A stretch of 64,000 nt of DNA from assembly GCF_002127265.1 (NCBI RefSeq), contig NZ_NFUU01000001.1, forward strand, positions 1,116,001 to 1,180,000, in the 5' to 3' direction. Numbering within the stretch: the first letter of the stretch is position 1; every line of letters begins with the position of its first letter. Position numbers and translations under genes: made by a program. The stretch is from Hydrogenophaga sp. IBVHS1. Lineage in GTDB: Bacteria > Pseudomonadota > Gammaproteobacteria > Burkholderiales > Burkholderiaceae_C. Positions 9,337-17,638 of the stretch are shown here, one piece after another. The notes below the pieces were generated by a model. That model did no database searches. It was not told where the DNA came from and saw only the letters and a list, made by a program, of their open reading frames with translations.

Positions 9337-10779
9337 ATGCGCATTGGTCTGCGCCTGCTGCTGGGCTTCTTTTTCATCCTCGGGCTGGCACTCTTTGTGG
9401 TGCTGCGCGTGTTTGTGGAAGAGGTGAAGCCGGGCACCCGACAGGCCATGGAAGACAGCCTGGTGGACGCGGCCTACACACTCTCCCGCCTGGCCGCGCC
9501 CGACATGAAGGCCGGCACCATCGGCAGCGGTAATTTTGCGCAGGCGCTGACCGGTTTGCCTGAGGTGAACCCACAGGCCAGCATCTGGGGTTTTCAGAAA
9601 GACCGCATCGACTACCGAGTGACCGTGACCGACGCCCGGGGCATCGTGCGCTTCGATACGCGGCCGGAAGCGATCGGGCAGGATTTCTCGCGCTGGAACG
9701 ACGTGGCCCGCGCCCTGCGCGGTGAATACGGCGCGCGTTCGAGCCCGGCCAATCCCTATGCACCCGACACCGCCACGGTCATGCACGTGGCCGCGCCCAT
9801 TCGCGATGGCGATCGCATCATCGGCGTGCTTTCTGTCTCGCGCCCCAACGAACGCCTCGAACCCTACATCGAGCGCAGCCAGCAGCGCATCCTGCGCTGG
9901 TCCTGGGCCTTGCTGGGGCTGTCCCTCGCCATCGGTTTGCTGTTCAGCTGGTGGATTGCGAGTTCGCTTTCGCGCCTGCGCGGCTACGCCAACGCGGTGG
10001 CGCGCGGTGACCGCGTGGTGATGCCGGTGCTGGGCCGCCTGTCAGGCAACACCGAGTTCAGCGAGCTGGCGCAGGCCCTGGAACGCATGCGTTTGCAGCT
10101 GGAAGACAAGGCCTACGTGGAGAGCTACGTGCACACCCTCACGCACGAGCTCAAGAGCCCGCTGGCGGCCATCCGCGGCGCCGCCGAGTTGCTGCAGGAA
10201 GACTTGCCTCCCAATGACCGGCACCGCTTCGCCGACAACATCCAGCGCCAGGCCGAACGCCTGCGCCAGCTGGTGGACAAACTGCTCGAACTCGCGCATG
10301 TGGAACAGATGCGTGGTCTGGCCGCGCGCGAGCCAGTGGACCTGAGCGCTCTCACGCGCGAGTTGTTGCTGCGCATGGAGCCGCGCATCCGGCTGAAGGC
10401 ACTGCGCGTGCACGACGATCTGCGGCAGGGCATGAAGGTGCAGGGCGACCCGTTCCTCATCGGCCAGGCGCTGCAGAACCTGCTGGACAACGCGGTCGAG
10501 TTCTCACCCCAGCAGGGTGAACTCTGGCTGCAATTGCGCCAGGACGGCGATCAGGTGGAATGGTCGGTGCGCGACCAGGGGCCTGGTATCCCCGCGTACG
10601 CAATGGATCGCATTTTCGAGCGGTTCTATTCGCTGCCGCGCGCCGAGGGGCAGGACAAAGGCTCCGGCCTTGGCCTGTGCCTGGTGCGGGAAGTGAGCGA
10701 ACTGCACGGTGGGCGACTGGTCATTGGCAACGCCGAGCCGCCGCCGGGTTGCGAAGCGCGCTGGCGCCTGCCCACCTGA
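9337..10779 (+). CDS. creC: Sensor histidine kinase CreC
   Basis: Membrane histidine kinase of 480 residues. One transmembrane segment at residues ~4-24, a periplasmic sensor region with Cache/PAS-like features, a second transmembrane segment (WALLGLSLAIGLLFSWWI, ~residues 190-207), HAMP linker, dimerisation domain with phospho-accepting His270 in LTHELKSPLAA, and an ATPase domain with LLDNAVEFSP (N box), DQGPGIP (G1) and GSGLGLCLV (G2). The four-base gap to creB and the CreB box six bases after the stop codon identify the system. E. coli CreC is 474 residues, close to this. Confidence 0.92.
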   Translation: MRIGLRLLLGFFFILGLALFVVLRVFVEEVKPGTRQAMEDSLVDAAYTLSRLAAPDMKAGTIGSGNFAQALTGLPEVNPQASIWGFQKDRIDYRVTVTDARGIVRFDTRPEAIGQDFSRWNDVARALRGEYGARSSPANPYAPDTATVMHVAAPIRDGDRIIGVLSVSRPNERLEPYIERSQQRILRWSWALLGLSLAIGLLFSWWIASSLSRLRGYANAVARGDRVVMPVLGRLSGNTEFSELAQALERMRLQLEDKAYVESYVHTLTHELKSPLAAIRGAAELLQEDLPPNDRHRFADNIQRQAERLRQLVDKLLELAHVEQMRGLAAREPVDLSALTRELLLRMEPRIRLKALRVHDDLRQGMKVQGDPFLIGQALQNLLDNAVEFSPQQGELWLQLRQDGDQVEWSVRDQGPGIPAYAMDRIFERFYSLPRAEGQDKGSGLGLCLVREVSELHGGRLVIGNAEPPPGCEARWRLPT

Positions 10780-10784
10780 CCGTT

Positions 10785-10800
10785 TTCACGCCGGCTTCAC
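10785..10800 (+). promoter_or_regulatory. CreB-binding direct repeat (cre-tag) upstream of creD
   Basis: The sequence TTCAC-GCCGGC-TTCAC matches exactly the TTCAC-N6-TTCAC direct repeat described for CreB binding in enterobacteria. It begins six bases after the creC stop codon and 75 bases before the creD start, so creD probably has its own CreB-activated promoter in addition to read-through from creBC. Confidence 0.85.
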
Positions 10801-10874
10801 AAAAAGCCGCTGCACCGCACACGCGCTGCACGCCGCGTGATCAGACTGGGTGGGTTCTCAACACGGAGCCCGAA

Positions 10875-12245
10875 TTGAACAAATACCCCTTGCTGAGCAA
10901 AGTGCTGATCATCGGTTTGCTGATGCTGCTGCTCTCGATTCCCCTGATGATGGTGCGCGACGTGATCCACGAACGCAGCCAGAACCGTGAGGTTGCTGCC
11001 ACCGAGGTGGCCCGCGCCCATGCGGGCGCCCAGACGATCACCGGCCCGGTGCTGTACGTGCCCTACACCGAAACCTTCACACGCACCGTGCCGGTGGGCG
11101 ACACGGGCCTTCTGCGCGAAGAGCGCGTGACGCAGAACCATGTGTCCATTCGCTTTCCGACCCGCATGGACACGCGGGCGCGCCTGAACACCGAGACGCG
11201 CTGGCGCGGCATCTTTCCCATCACGGTCTACACCAGCTCGCACGAGAGCACGGGCCGCTTCGTGTGGAGCGACGTGCAACCGAAGGAGAAGGGCGGCCAG
11301 ATCGCGTTGGGCCAGCCGCGCGTGTTGATGGGCGTAGGCGATTTGCGCGGTCTGCTGAGCGCGCCGCAGTTGAAGGTGGGCGGTCGTGCGCTGGCGGTGG
11401 GGCCAACGCTGTCCACCCAGCGCATGCCACTGCCGCTTGGTGCCTCCATTGAGGTGGGCTGGCTCAAGCCCGGCGAGGGCTTGCCCTTCGAGCTTCAACT
11501 GGAGCTGGCCGGCACCGGCCGCATGGGTTGGGTGCCGCTGGCCGACGAGAACAGCGTGAACCTGCAGTCGGCCTGGCCGCACCCCAGCTTCGTGGGCGAC
11601 TTTCTGCCGCGCTCGCGCAGCGTGGGTCCACAAGGCTTCGAGGCCCAGTGGAACGTGACCTCACTGTCGGCACAGGCGCAGCAACAGTTCCTGCAGCAAG
11701 GCGAAAAACCACAGCTGCTTGAAGGTTTCGCTGTGTCGCTGGACAACCCGGTGGATGTCTACCGCATGACCGAGCGCGCCACCAAGTACGCCATGATGTT
11801 CATCGTGCTCACCTTCGCGGCCTTCTTCGTGCTCGAGATGGTGCGGCAGTGGCGCATTCATCCCATGCAGTACCTGATGATCGGCGCCGCGCTCGTGTTG
11901 TTTTTCCTGCTGCTGCTCTCGCTCTCCGAGCACATGGATTTTGTGTGGGCCTATCTGGCGGCCAGCCTGGCCTGCATCGGCTTGCTGGCTCACTACCTGC
12001 GCCATGTGCTGGGTGGCTGGCGGCCCGGCATGCTCATGAGCGGTTTGCTCGTGGCGCTGTACGGGGTGCTCTACGGCATCCTGGTCTCGGAAGACAACGC
12101 GCTGATGATGGGCTCGCTGCTGCTGTTCGGCGTGCTTGCGGCCATCATGGTCGCCACACGCAAGGTGGACTGGTACAGCGTGATGGGCGCGCCGCCGCCT
12201 CAGGCGCCTTCGATCGCGAACAGCGTGCCGACGGACGCACTCTGA
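10875..12245 (+). CDS. creD: Inner membrane protein CreD
   Basis: Polytopic membrane protein of 456 residues (E. coli CreD: 450). It has an N-terminal transmembrane helix (KVLIIGLLMLLLSIPLMMV), a large periplasmic region of ~300 residues and a C-terminal cluster of about five helices (MMFIVLTFAAFFVLEM onward). No ATG fits: in frame, a TTG at 10875 follows GGAG at 6 bases and gives the family start (MNKYPLLSKVLII), so I use it. Loss or over-expression of CreD in other bacteria alters colicin and beta-lactam response; its biochemical role is unknown. The last 46 bases overlap the convergent gene at 12200-12487. Confidence 0.92.
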   Translation: MNKYPLLSKVLIIGLLMLLLSIPLMMVRDVIHERSQNREVAATEVARAHAGAQTITGPVLYVPYTETFTRTVPVGDTGLLREERVTQNHVSIRFPTRMDTRARLNTETRWRGIFPITVYTSSHESTGRFVWSDVQPKEKGGQIALGQPRVLMGVGDLRGLLSAPQLKVGGRALAVGPTLSTQRMPLPLGASIEVGWLKPGEGLPFELQLELAGTGRMGWVPLADENSVNLQSAWPHPSFVGDFLPRSRSVGPQGFEAQWNVTSLSAQAQQQFLQQGEKPQLLEGFAVSLDNPVDVYRMTERATKYAMMFIVLTFAAFFVLEMVRQWRIHPMQYLMIGAALVLFFLLLLSLSEHMDFVWAYLAASLACIGLLAHYLRHVLGGWRPGMLMSGLLVALYGVLYGILVSEDNALMMGSLLLFGVLAAIMVATRKVDWYSVMGAPPPQAPSIANSVPTDAL

Positions 12246-12487
12246 CGGATGGCGACCAGTCGCTGGTACTCCGGCGACTGGTAGAACGCCTGCAGGTGCG
12301 CCATGTCGGGAAACTCCAGAATCACTTGGCGCTGCGGGACGCCGTTGCCCTCCAGAACGGAAACGGCTCCGCCGCGCACCAGGAACTTGCCGCCATGCGC
12401 CGCGAGCACCGCGGGCACTTCCTTGCGGTAGCTTTCGTAGATGGCGGGGTCGGTGATCTGGACGTTGGCGTAGATGTAGGCGGCCAT
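12200..12487 (-). CDS. DUF1330 family small protein
   Basis: A 95-residue protein with the dimeric alpha-beta barrel pattern of DUF1330: MAAYIYANVQITDPAIYESYRKEVP at the start, GGKFLVRGGAVSVLEG in the middle and RQVILEFPDMAHLQAFYQSPEYQRL near the end. These proteins are cytoplasmic and their function is unknown. The ATG at 12487 follows AGGAG at a good distance, which argues against a longer form. Its last 46 bases overlap the end of creD on the other strand. The small membrane protein gene at 12516 lies 28 bases upstream in the same direction and the two may be co-transcribed. Confidence 0.85.
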   Translation of the reverse strand: MAAYIYANVQITDPAIYESYRKEVPAVLAAHGGKFLVRGGAVSVLEGNGVPQRQVILEFPDMAHLQAFYQSPEYQRLVAIRQSASVGTLFAIEGA

Positions 12488-12515
12488 GGGCTGTGTCTCC
12501 TGAATGAAAAGTTGA

Positions 12516-12884
12516 TCAATGGAAAAAATGCCGGTCCTTGCGCAAGGCCAGCCATGTCCATGCGCCACCCGCCGCATCGACGAGGCCGAACAGCGCCAGC
12601 ATGGGCGGCGCAAAGCCTGAAACGACCAGGCCCGAGAAGGCCAGCAGTGCGAACACGCGCGTGACCACCGAAGCGGCGAAGAAAGGTCGGGCTTCGCTCA
12701 CCGCCGCGTACCAGTAATACCAGCCGAGGTTGAACACCACCACGCCCAGCACCCGGATCCACACCTCGCTGGTGGGCGCGAAGCCGAACAGCGAGAGCAT
12801 GAAGTTGGGGGCCAGCACCAGCGATGCGCCGAGCGCACCGAGGTAAACCGCAAACGCCTTGATGGTGAAAGCCGCGTGGGACAT
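12516..12884 (-). CDS. Small four-helix membrane protein of unknown function
   Basis: A 122-residue protein with four predicted transmembrane helices: AFAVYLGALGASLVLA, IRVLGVVVFNLGWYYWYAA, VVTRVFALLAFSGLVVSGF and PMLALFGLVDAAGGAWTWLAL. A basic, histidine-rich tail (RKDRHFFH) follows the last helix. There are no catalytic motifs. An AGGAG precedes the ATG. It resembles uncharacterised inner-membrane proteins common in Burkholderiales. It is likely in a small operon with the DUF1330 gene. Confidence 0.75.
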   Translation of the reverse strand: MSHAAFTIKAFAVYLGALGASLVLAPNFMLSLFGFAPTSEVWIRVLGVVVFNLGWYYWYAAVSEARPFFAASVVTRVFALLAFSGLVVSGFAPPMLALFGLVDAAGGAWTWLALRKDRHFFH

Positions 12885-12925
12885 GGAGCCTCCTGCTGGG
12901 ACTGGTCCGACAGCTTAGCGCGACT

Positions 12926-13951
12926 TCAGCTGCTGCCCCGAATCATCGGCTCGAAGCCCAGGTCCACCGAGTTCTGTGCCGGCGTCTCCCCCCGCATCAG
13001 CCCCAGCAGCATCTGCGCGCTGGCTTCGCCCATGGCGCGCCGGGGCGTGCGCACTGTGGTGAGCGGCGGCACCATCTGGTCGCTGCCCGAGAGGTCGTTG
13101 AAGCCCACCACGGCAATTCGCCCGGGCACGTCGACGCCCAGGCGCAGCGCGGTGAGCAGGCCACCCTGGGCCAGGTCGTCGTTGCAGAAGAACACGGCGT
13201 CCACGTCGGGCCTGGTGCGCAGGAGATCTTCGAACAGCTCACCACCGAGTCGCATGGACGATGGTTCCGGGCTGAGCAGCTCCAGCCGCGCGTCGTACAC
13301 GCCGTGCTCGCGCAGGCAGCGGCGGTAACCTTCGGCGCGCTGCATGGTTCGCGGGTCCAGCTGGGCGGCCACGAAGGCGATGCGCTTGCGCCCGCGCTGC
13401 ACCAGGTGTTCGGTGATGGCGTGCCCGGCCTCTATCTGCGAAAAGCCCACGCAATACACGCCGGGTGCCTGCGTGAGCTCCATCAGGTAAACGCAGGGCA
13501 CGCCGCTGGCGGCGATCAGCTGGCGTGCGGCTTCGGTGCGGTCGAAGCCAGTGAGCAGCAGGCCGGCCGGGCGGTGCGCGAGGTAGCTGCGCAGCAGTTG
13601 TTCTTCTTCCAGCGGTTCGTAGTGCGTTACGCCGATGAGTGTCTGGTAACCGTGGGGCCACAGCGTGCGCTGCACGGATTCGAGCACGTCGACGAACAGG
13701 GCGTTGGACAACAACGGCACCAGCACCGGCACCTGCGCGCTGCGCTGCGAAGCCAGCGCGCGCGCCGCCGGATCGGGCACATAGCCAAGCTGGGTAGCCG
13801 CCGCCTTGACGCGTTCCACGAGTTCAGCCGCCACGCCGCGTTCTCCGCGCAGCGCGCGAGACGCGGTGATGGGGCTGACCTCGGCCGCCTGGGCGACGTC
13901 GGTGAGGGTGATGCGCCCGCTGTGGCGGCGCTTGCGTTCGGAGGGTTCCAA
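12926..13951 (-). CDS. gntR: LacI-family transcriptional repressor of gluconate utilisation (GntR type)
   Basis: LacI/GalR regulator. HTH: ITLTDVAQAAEVSPITASRALRG near the N-terminus; the hinge GYVPDPAARALASQRS; then a periplasmic-binding-protein-like domain ending DLGFEPMIRGSS, close to E. coli GntR's DLGF ending. The start is uncertain. An ATG at 14011 (MALDSAIL) and one at 14047 are in frame, but the operator at 13986-14006 would then lie within codons 2-9. I prefer the TTG at 13951, preceded by GGGA, which gives LEPSERKRRHSGRITL, a normal 341-residue LacI length, and leaves the operator outside the gene. The divergent gntK and its identical-type operator support gluconate as effector. Confidence 0.85.
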   Translation of the reverse strand: MEPSERKRRHSGRITLTDVAQAAEVSPITASRALRGERGVAAELVERVKAAATQLGYVPDPAARALASQRSAQVPVLVPLLSNALFVDVLESVQRTLWPHGYQTLIGVTHYEPLEEEQLLRSYLAHRPAGLLLTGFDRTEAARQLIAASGVPCVYLMELTQAPGVYCVGFSQIEAGHAITEHLVQRGRKRIAFVAAQLDPRTMQRAEGYRRCLREHGVYDARLELLSPEPSSMRLGGELFEDLLRTRPDVDAVFFCNDDLAQGGLLTALRLGVDVPGRIAVVGFNDLSGSDQMVPPLTTVRTPRRAMGEASAQMLLGLMRGETPAQNSVDLGFEPMIRGSS

Positions 13952-13985
13952 GGGTTTTCCCGGTATTTCGAAAACGGCACTGGCG

Positions 13986-14006
13986 TTTAGGATAGCGCTG
14001 TCCAAA
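13986..14006. promoter_or_regulatory. GntR-type operator, copy 1 (gntR side)
   Basis: Read on the minus strand it is TTTGGACAGCGCTATCCTAAA, shared with copy 2 at 14115-14133 in the motif GGACAGCGCTA(T/C)C. The AGCGCT centre with flanking TTTGGAC and imperfect complement is a typical LacI-family operator. It lies just upstream of the preferred gntR start and overlaps a possible TATCCT -10 element, so it would serve autorepression. Confidence 0.75.
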
Positions 14007-14114
14007 GCCATCCGACACCCGAATTTACCCTGAACCTGCCCACGCATGTTGCCATGAAACCTCGCGGTGTCGAGGTGGAAGCCACGCCGTTGTTGCAGCC
14101 CTTTTTTTAGATTC

Positions 14115-14133
14115 TTGGGACAGCGCTACCAAA
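14115..14133. promoter_or_regulatory. GntR-type operator, copy 2 (gntK side)
   Basis: TTGGGACAGCGCTACCAAA, with the same AGCGCT centre and arms as copy 1. It ends at the first base of the gntK ATG and lies just after a possible TAGATT -10 element (14108-14113), so bound repressor would block initiation of gntK and possibly the downstream TRAP genes. Confidence 0.75.
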
Positions 14134-14654
14134 TGAACCATCGGTCCGAAAACACCTTGCTTGTCGTCATGGGCGTGGCGGGTTGCGGCAAGTCCAGCCT
14201 GGGGCAGTGGTGCGCCCAGGCCCTGGGCGTGCCCCTGCTCGAAGGCGACGACTTTCATTCCGCCGGCAACATCCTGAAGATGCGCAGCGGCTCACCGTTG
14301 AGCGATGAAGACCGCGCGGAGTGGCTCGATACACTGGCCGCGCAACTGCAGAGCCACGGCGGTGGCGTGGTGCTCACCTGTTCCGCGTTGCGCCGCCGCT
14401 ACCGCGATCGCCTGCGTGCCGCCGCACCGGGCCTGCGCTTCGTGTTCCTCGATCTCACACAAGAGCAGGCCCGCGCTCGCGTGGCCGCGCGGCCCGCGCA
14501 TGTGTTTCCGGTGAGCCTGGTGGCCAGCCAGTTCGAAACGCTGGAAGACCCGCGCGAAGAGCCTGGCGTGCTGCGCCTGGACGCCACGCGCGAGCTGGCT
14601 GCGCTGGGGGAAGAGGTCGCCCGCTGGGTGCGCGGTTCAGAGGTGGTGCAATGA
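14133..14654 (+). CDS. gntK: Gluconokinase
   Basis: ATP-dependent kinase making 6-phosphogluconate from gluconate. The 173-residue product has the P-loop GVAGCGKSSLG, then LLEGDDFHSAGNILKMRSG, SDEDRAEWL and LTCSALRRRYRDRLR, all signatures of the shikimate-kinase-like gluconokinase family; HVFPVSLVASQFETLE follows the family pattern near the end. The ATG at 14133 gives MNHRSENTLLVVMGVAG, similar in length to E. coli GntK; it directly abuts the operator and has no good ribosome site. Product feeds the edd gene in this window. The TRAP genes follow after 61 bases. Confidence 0.95.
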   Translation: MNHRSENTLLVVMGVAGCGKSSLGQWCAQALGVPLLEGDDFHSAGNILKMRSGSPLSDEDRAEWLDTLAAQLQSHGGGVVLTCSALRRRYRDRLRAAAPGLRFVFLDLTQEQARARVAARPAHVFPVSLVASQFETLEDPREEPGVLRLDATRELAALGEEVARWVRGSEVVQ

Positions 14655-14715
14655 GCGCCGCCCGGCCGCTCCGAAGGCGCTCGCACCCGCAGTGCGCAGC
14701 ACGGAGGGCATTCCA

Positions 14716-15207
14716 ATGAACTTCAACCACTTCCTCAAACGCAGCGCCGAGGCCTTGCTGGCGCTCTGCCTGGCGGCCATGGTGCTGTGCGTGTTCGGCA
14801 ACGTGGTGCTGCGCTACGGTTTCAACAGCGGCCTGAACGCCACCGAAGAACTCTCGCGCCTGCTGTTCGTGTGGATGGTGTTTCTGGGCGCCACCGCTGC
14901 TTACCCGGCGGGCCAGCACATGGCCTTCACCAGCCTGGTGGGCACGCTGCGCCACCGCCCGAAAGCGTTTGCGTTCGTCACCCTGGTCATTCGCCTGCTG
15001 GTGTTGCTGGCCTGCGTGCTGCTCGGCCGTGGCGCCTGGCAGCAGGTGGTGGTGGGCATGAACAGCAACTCCGTGGTGCTGGGCTACCCGGTGGCGCTGT
15101 TGCCGCTGCCGGCGCTGCTGTGTGCGCTGGCCATCGGCTTCATGGTGCTGGTCGAGATCGTGCGGCGCACCCCGCTCGACCTGGGCCACTCGGTGGACAT
15201 GGAGTAA
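14716..15207 (+). CDS. TRAP transporter small permease (DctQ family), probable gluconate uptake
   Basis: Four-helix membrane subunit of 163 residues. The first helix (ALLALCLAAMVLCVFGNVVLRYGF) ends with the conserved N-x-x-x-R-Y pattern, followed by TEELSRLLFVWMVFLGATAAYP, the usual DctQ signature. The start at 14716 has GGAGGG about 9 bases upstream. The gene lies between gntK and the large permease gene (3-bp gap). Sitting directly downstream of gntK under a GntR operator suggests gluconate or a related sugar acid as substrate; this is inferred from position. Confidence 0.9.
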   Translation: MNFNHFLKRSAEALLALCLAAMVLCVFGNVVLRYGFNSGLNATEELSRLLFVWMVFLGATAAYPAGQHMAFTSLVGTLRHRPKAFAFVTLVIRLLVLLACVLLGRGAWQQVVVGMNSNSVVLGYPVALLPLPALLCALAIGFMVLVEIVRRTPLDLGHSVDME

Positions 15208-15210
15208 ACC

Positions 15211-16503
15211 ATGAGCGTCGAAGCACTCGCATTCATCGTCTTCATGGCCGGCATGGTGCTGCTCATGGGCGTGGGCATGAACATGGCGTTCGCGCTGCTG
15301 CTCACCGGGGCCGCCATGGCCTGGGTGATGGACTTCTGGGATACGCAACTGCTGGCGCAGAACATGGTGGCCGGTGTCGACAGCTTCCCGCTGCTGGCCG
15401 TGCCGTTCTTCATCCTCGCCGGTGAGCTCATGAACTCGGGCGGCATCAGCCGCCGCATTATCGACATGGCGCAAGCCTGGGTCGGCCATGTGCACGGCGG
15501 GCTGGGCTACGTGGCCATTGGCGCGGCGGTGCTGCTCTCGGCCATGTCGGGTTCGGCGCTGGCCGACGCGGCGGCGATGTCTGCCATTCTGTTGCCCATG
15601 ATGCGCCAGCACGGCTACCCGATGGCCTCTTCGGCGGGCCTGATTGCCGCGGGCAGTGTCATCGGGCCGATCATTCCGCCGTCAATGGCGTTCGTGATCT
15701 ACGGCGTGACCACCAACACCTCGATTTCGGCGCTGTTCATCTCGGGCATCGTGCCGGGTCTGATCATGGGCGTGGCGCTCATCGTGGCGTGGCGCGTGGT
15801 GCTGCGCAAAATGACGCTGAAGAGCCACCCGAAGGCGCCACTGGCCGAGCGACTGCGCCTCACCGGCCGCGCGGTGTGGGCTTTGCTGATGCCGGTGATC
15901 ATCATCGGCGGCATGAAGAGCGGGGTGTTCACGCCGACCGAAGCCGCTGTGGTCGCTGCGTTCTATGCGTTGGTGATCGCCATGCTGGTGCACCGCGAAA
16001 TGCGCCTGCCCGAGCTGTACGCGGCCCTCGTGCGCGCGGCCAGCACGACGGCGGTGGTGATGTTCCTGTGCGCCGGTGCCGCCGTGGCCAGCTACATGAT
16101 CACGCTGGCCGACCTGCCGTCCACGCTGTCGGGCTGGCTCGGGCCGCTCATTGAACATCCGCGCCTGCTGATGGTGGCCATGATGATCGCGCTGGTGCTG
16201 ATCGGCACCGCGCTCGACCTCACGCCCACCATCCTCATCATCGCGCCGGTGATGCTGCCCATTGCCGTCAAGGCCGGCATCGACCCGGTGTATTTCGGCC
16301 TCATGTTCGTGCTCAACGGGGCCATCGGTCTGATCACGCCGCCGGTGGGTACCGTGCTCAATGTGGTCGCCGGCGTCGGCCGCCTGCCCATGCACCAGGT
16401 GATCAAGGGCGTGAATCCGTTCCTGATCGCCTATCTCTTCGTTCTCGGCCTGTTCATCGTGTTCCCGCAGATCGTCACCGCGCCCGTGGCCTGGATGCGC
16501 TGA
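15211..16503 (+). CDS. TRAP transporter large permease (DctM family)
   Basis: Main transport subunit, 430 residues and about 12 transmembrane segments. Typical sequences are PLLAVPFFILAGELMNSGGISRRIIDMA, SAMSGSALADAAAMSAILLPMM, GSVIGPIIPPSMAFVIYG and a C-terminal GLITPPVGTVLNVVAGVG. It imports the solute delivered by the receptor using an ion gradient. GGAG precedes the ATG at 7 bases. The receptor gene follows after 33 bases. Same operon as the small permease, probably also as gntK. Confidence 0.95.
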   Translation: MSVEALAFIVFMAGMVLLMGVGMNMAFALLLTGAAMAWVMDFWDTQLLAQNMVAGVDSFPLLAVPFFILAGELMNSGGISRRIIDMAQAWVGHVHGGLGYVAIGAAVLLSAMSGSALADAAAMSAILLPMMRQHGYPMASSAGLIAAGSVIGPIIPPSMAFVIYGVTTNTSISALFISGIVPGLIMGVALIVAWRVVLRKMTLKSHPKAPLAERLRLTGRAVWALLMPVIIIGGMKSGVFTPTEAAVVAAFYALVIAMLVHREMRLPELYAALVRAASTTAVVMFLCAGAAVASYMITLADLPSTLSGWLGPLIEHPRLLMVAMMIALVLIGTALDLTPTILIIAPVMLPIAVKAGIDPVYFGLMFVLNGAIGLITPPVGTVLNVVAGVGRLPMHQVIKGVNPFLIAYLFVLGLFIVFPQIVTAPVAWMR

Positions 16504-16536
16504 CGTTTCAATTTCACCCACTCCAAGGAGACTGTC

Positions 16537-17556
16537 ATGACCCTGTTCCGTCGAACCCTCATTGCCGCCACCGCTGCGGCCGCCTTTGCCGCCCCTTTCG
16601 CTGCGCTGGCGCAAGACATCAAGCCGCGCATCATCCGCTTCGGCTACGGCCTCAACGAAGTGTCCAACCAGGGTCGCGCCACCAAGGTGTTTGCCGACGA
16701 GGTGGAGAAAGCGTCCGGCGGCAAGATGAAGATCCGCGCCATCGGCGCCGCCGCGCTCGGCTCGGACGTGCAGATGCAGCAGGCGCTGATCGGTGGCGCG
16801 CAGGAAATGATGGTGGGCTCCACCGCCACGCTGGTGGGCATCACCAAGGAAATGGCGATCTGGGACACGCCTTTCCTGTTCGACAACGCGAAGGAAGCCG
16901 ACGTGGTGCTCGACGGCCCGGTGGGCCAGAAGGTGATGGACAAGTTGCAGGAAAAAGGCCTGGTGGGTCTGGTGTACTGGGAGAACGGCTTCCGCAACCT
17001 CACCAACAACAAGCGCGCGGTGACCAAACTGGAAGACATGGATGGCATCAAGCTGCGCGTGATGCAGAACAACGTGTTCATCGACAGCTTCAAGACGCTT
17101 GGCGCCAACGCCGTTCCGCTGCCGTTCTCCGAACTCTTCACCGCGCTCGAAACCAAGACGGTGGACGGCCAGGAGAACCCCTACAACACCATTCTCTCGA
17201 GCAAGTTCTACGAGGTGCAGAAGTACCTGACCGTGACCAACCACGTCTACAGCCCGTGGATCGTGACCGTGAGCAAGAAGTACTGGGATCAGCTCAGCAA
17301 GGACGAGCAGAAGGTGCTGATGGACGCCGCGAAGAAGAGCCGCGACTTCGAGCGCCAGGACACGCGCGCCGAGGCCGACAAGGCGCTGGCCGATCTGAAG
17401 GGCAAGGGCATGCAGATCAACCAGCTGAGCCCGAGCGAGGCCAATCGCATGCGCGAGAAGCTGGCGGCGGTCAACACGGGCATTGCCACCAACGTGGGCG
17501 AAGACCTGTGGAAAGAAACGCAGGCGGCCGTGGCGAAGGCGCGCGCCGCCAAGTAA
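16537..17556 (+). CDS. TRAP transporter solute receptor (DctP family), probable gluconate binding
   Basis: Periplasmic receptor of 339 residues with a signal peptide (MTLFRRTLIAATAAAAFAAP, cleavage after ALA around residue 25). The mature sequence has the family pattern: RFGYGLNEVSNQGRATKVFADEV, MQQALIGGAQEMMVGSTATL, GIKLRVMQNNVFIDSFKTLGANAVPLPFSELFTALETKTVDGQENP. An AAGGAG ribosome site lies before the ATG. It is the last gene of the gntK-TRAP unit; a stem-loop follows at 17578. The order small permease, large permease, receptor is a common TRAP arrangement. Confidence 0.93.
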   Translation: MTLFRRTLIAATAAAAFAAPFAALAQDIKPRIIRFGYGLNEVSNQGRATKVFADEVEKASGGKMKIRAIGAAALGSDVQMQQALIGGAQEMMVGSTATLVGITKEMAIWDTPFLFDNAKEADVVLDGPVGQKVMDKLQEKGLVGLVYWENGFRNLTNNKRAVTKLEDMDGIKLRVMQNNVFIDSFKTLGANAVPLPFSELFTALETKTVDGQENPYNTILSSKFYEVQKYLTVTNHVYSPWIVTVSKKYWDQLSKDEQKVLMDAAKKSRDFERQDTRAEADKALADLKGKGMQINQLSPSEANRMREKLAAVNTGIATNVGEDLWKETQAAVAKARAAK

Positions 17557-17577
17557 GGCGCGGCGCCCTGGTGCACA

Positions 17578-17608
17578 GGCCGGCCCCGCAAGGCGCCGGC
17601 CATTTTGT
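17578..17608 (+). terminator. Probable terminator of the gntK-TRAP operon
   Basis: GGCCGGC (17578-17584) and GCCGGCC (17595-17601) form a 7-bp GC-only stem with a 10-base loop, followed by ATTTTGTGT. It lies 22 bases after the receptor stop codon and could also serve the convergent lipoprotein gene. Confidence 0.65.
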
Positions 17609-17638
17609 GTCAGTGGCGTGCGCGCGTCCGTGGACGCA

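Noticed and set aside
14011..14047. ATG starts of gntR at 14011 or 14047
   Set aside because: They would place the operator inside the coding sequence and add a tail before the HTH not typical of the family; both remain possible.
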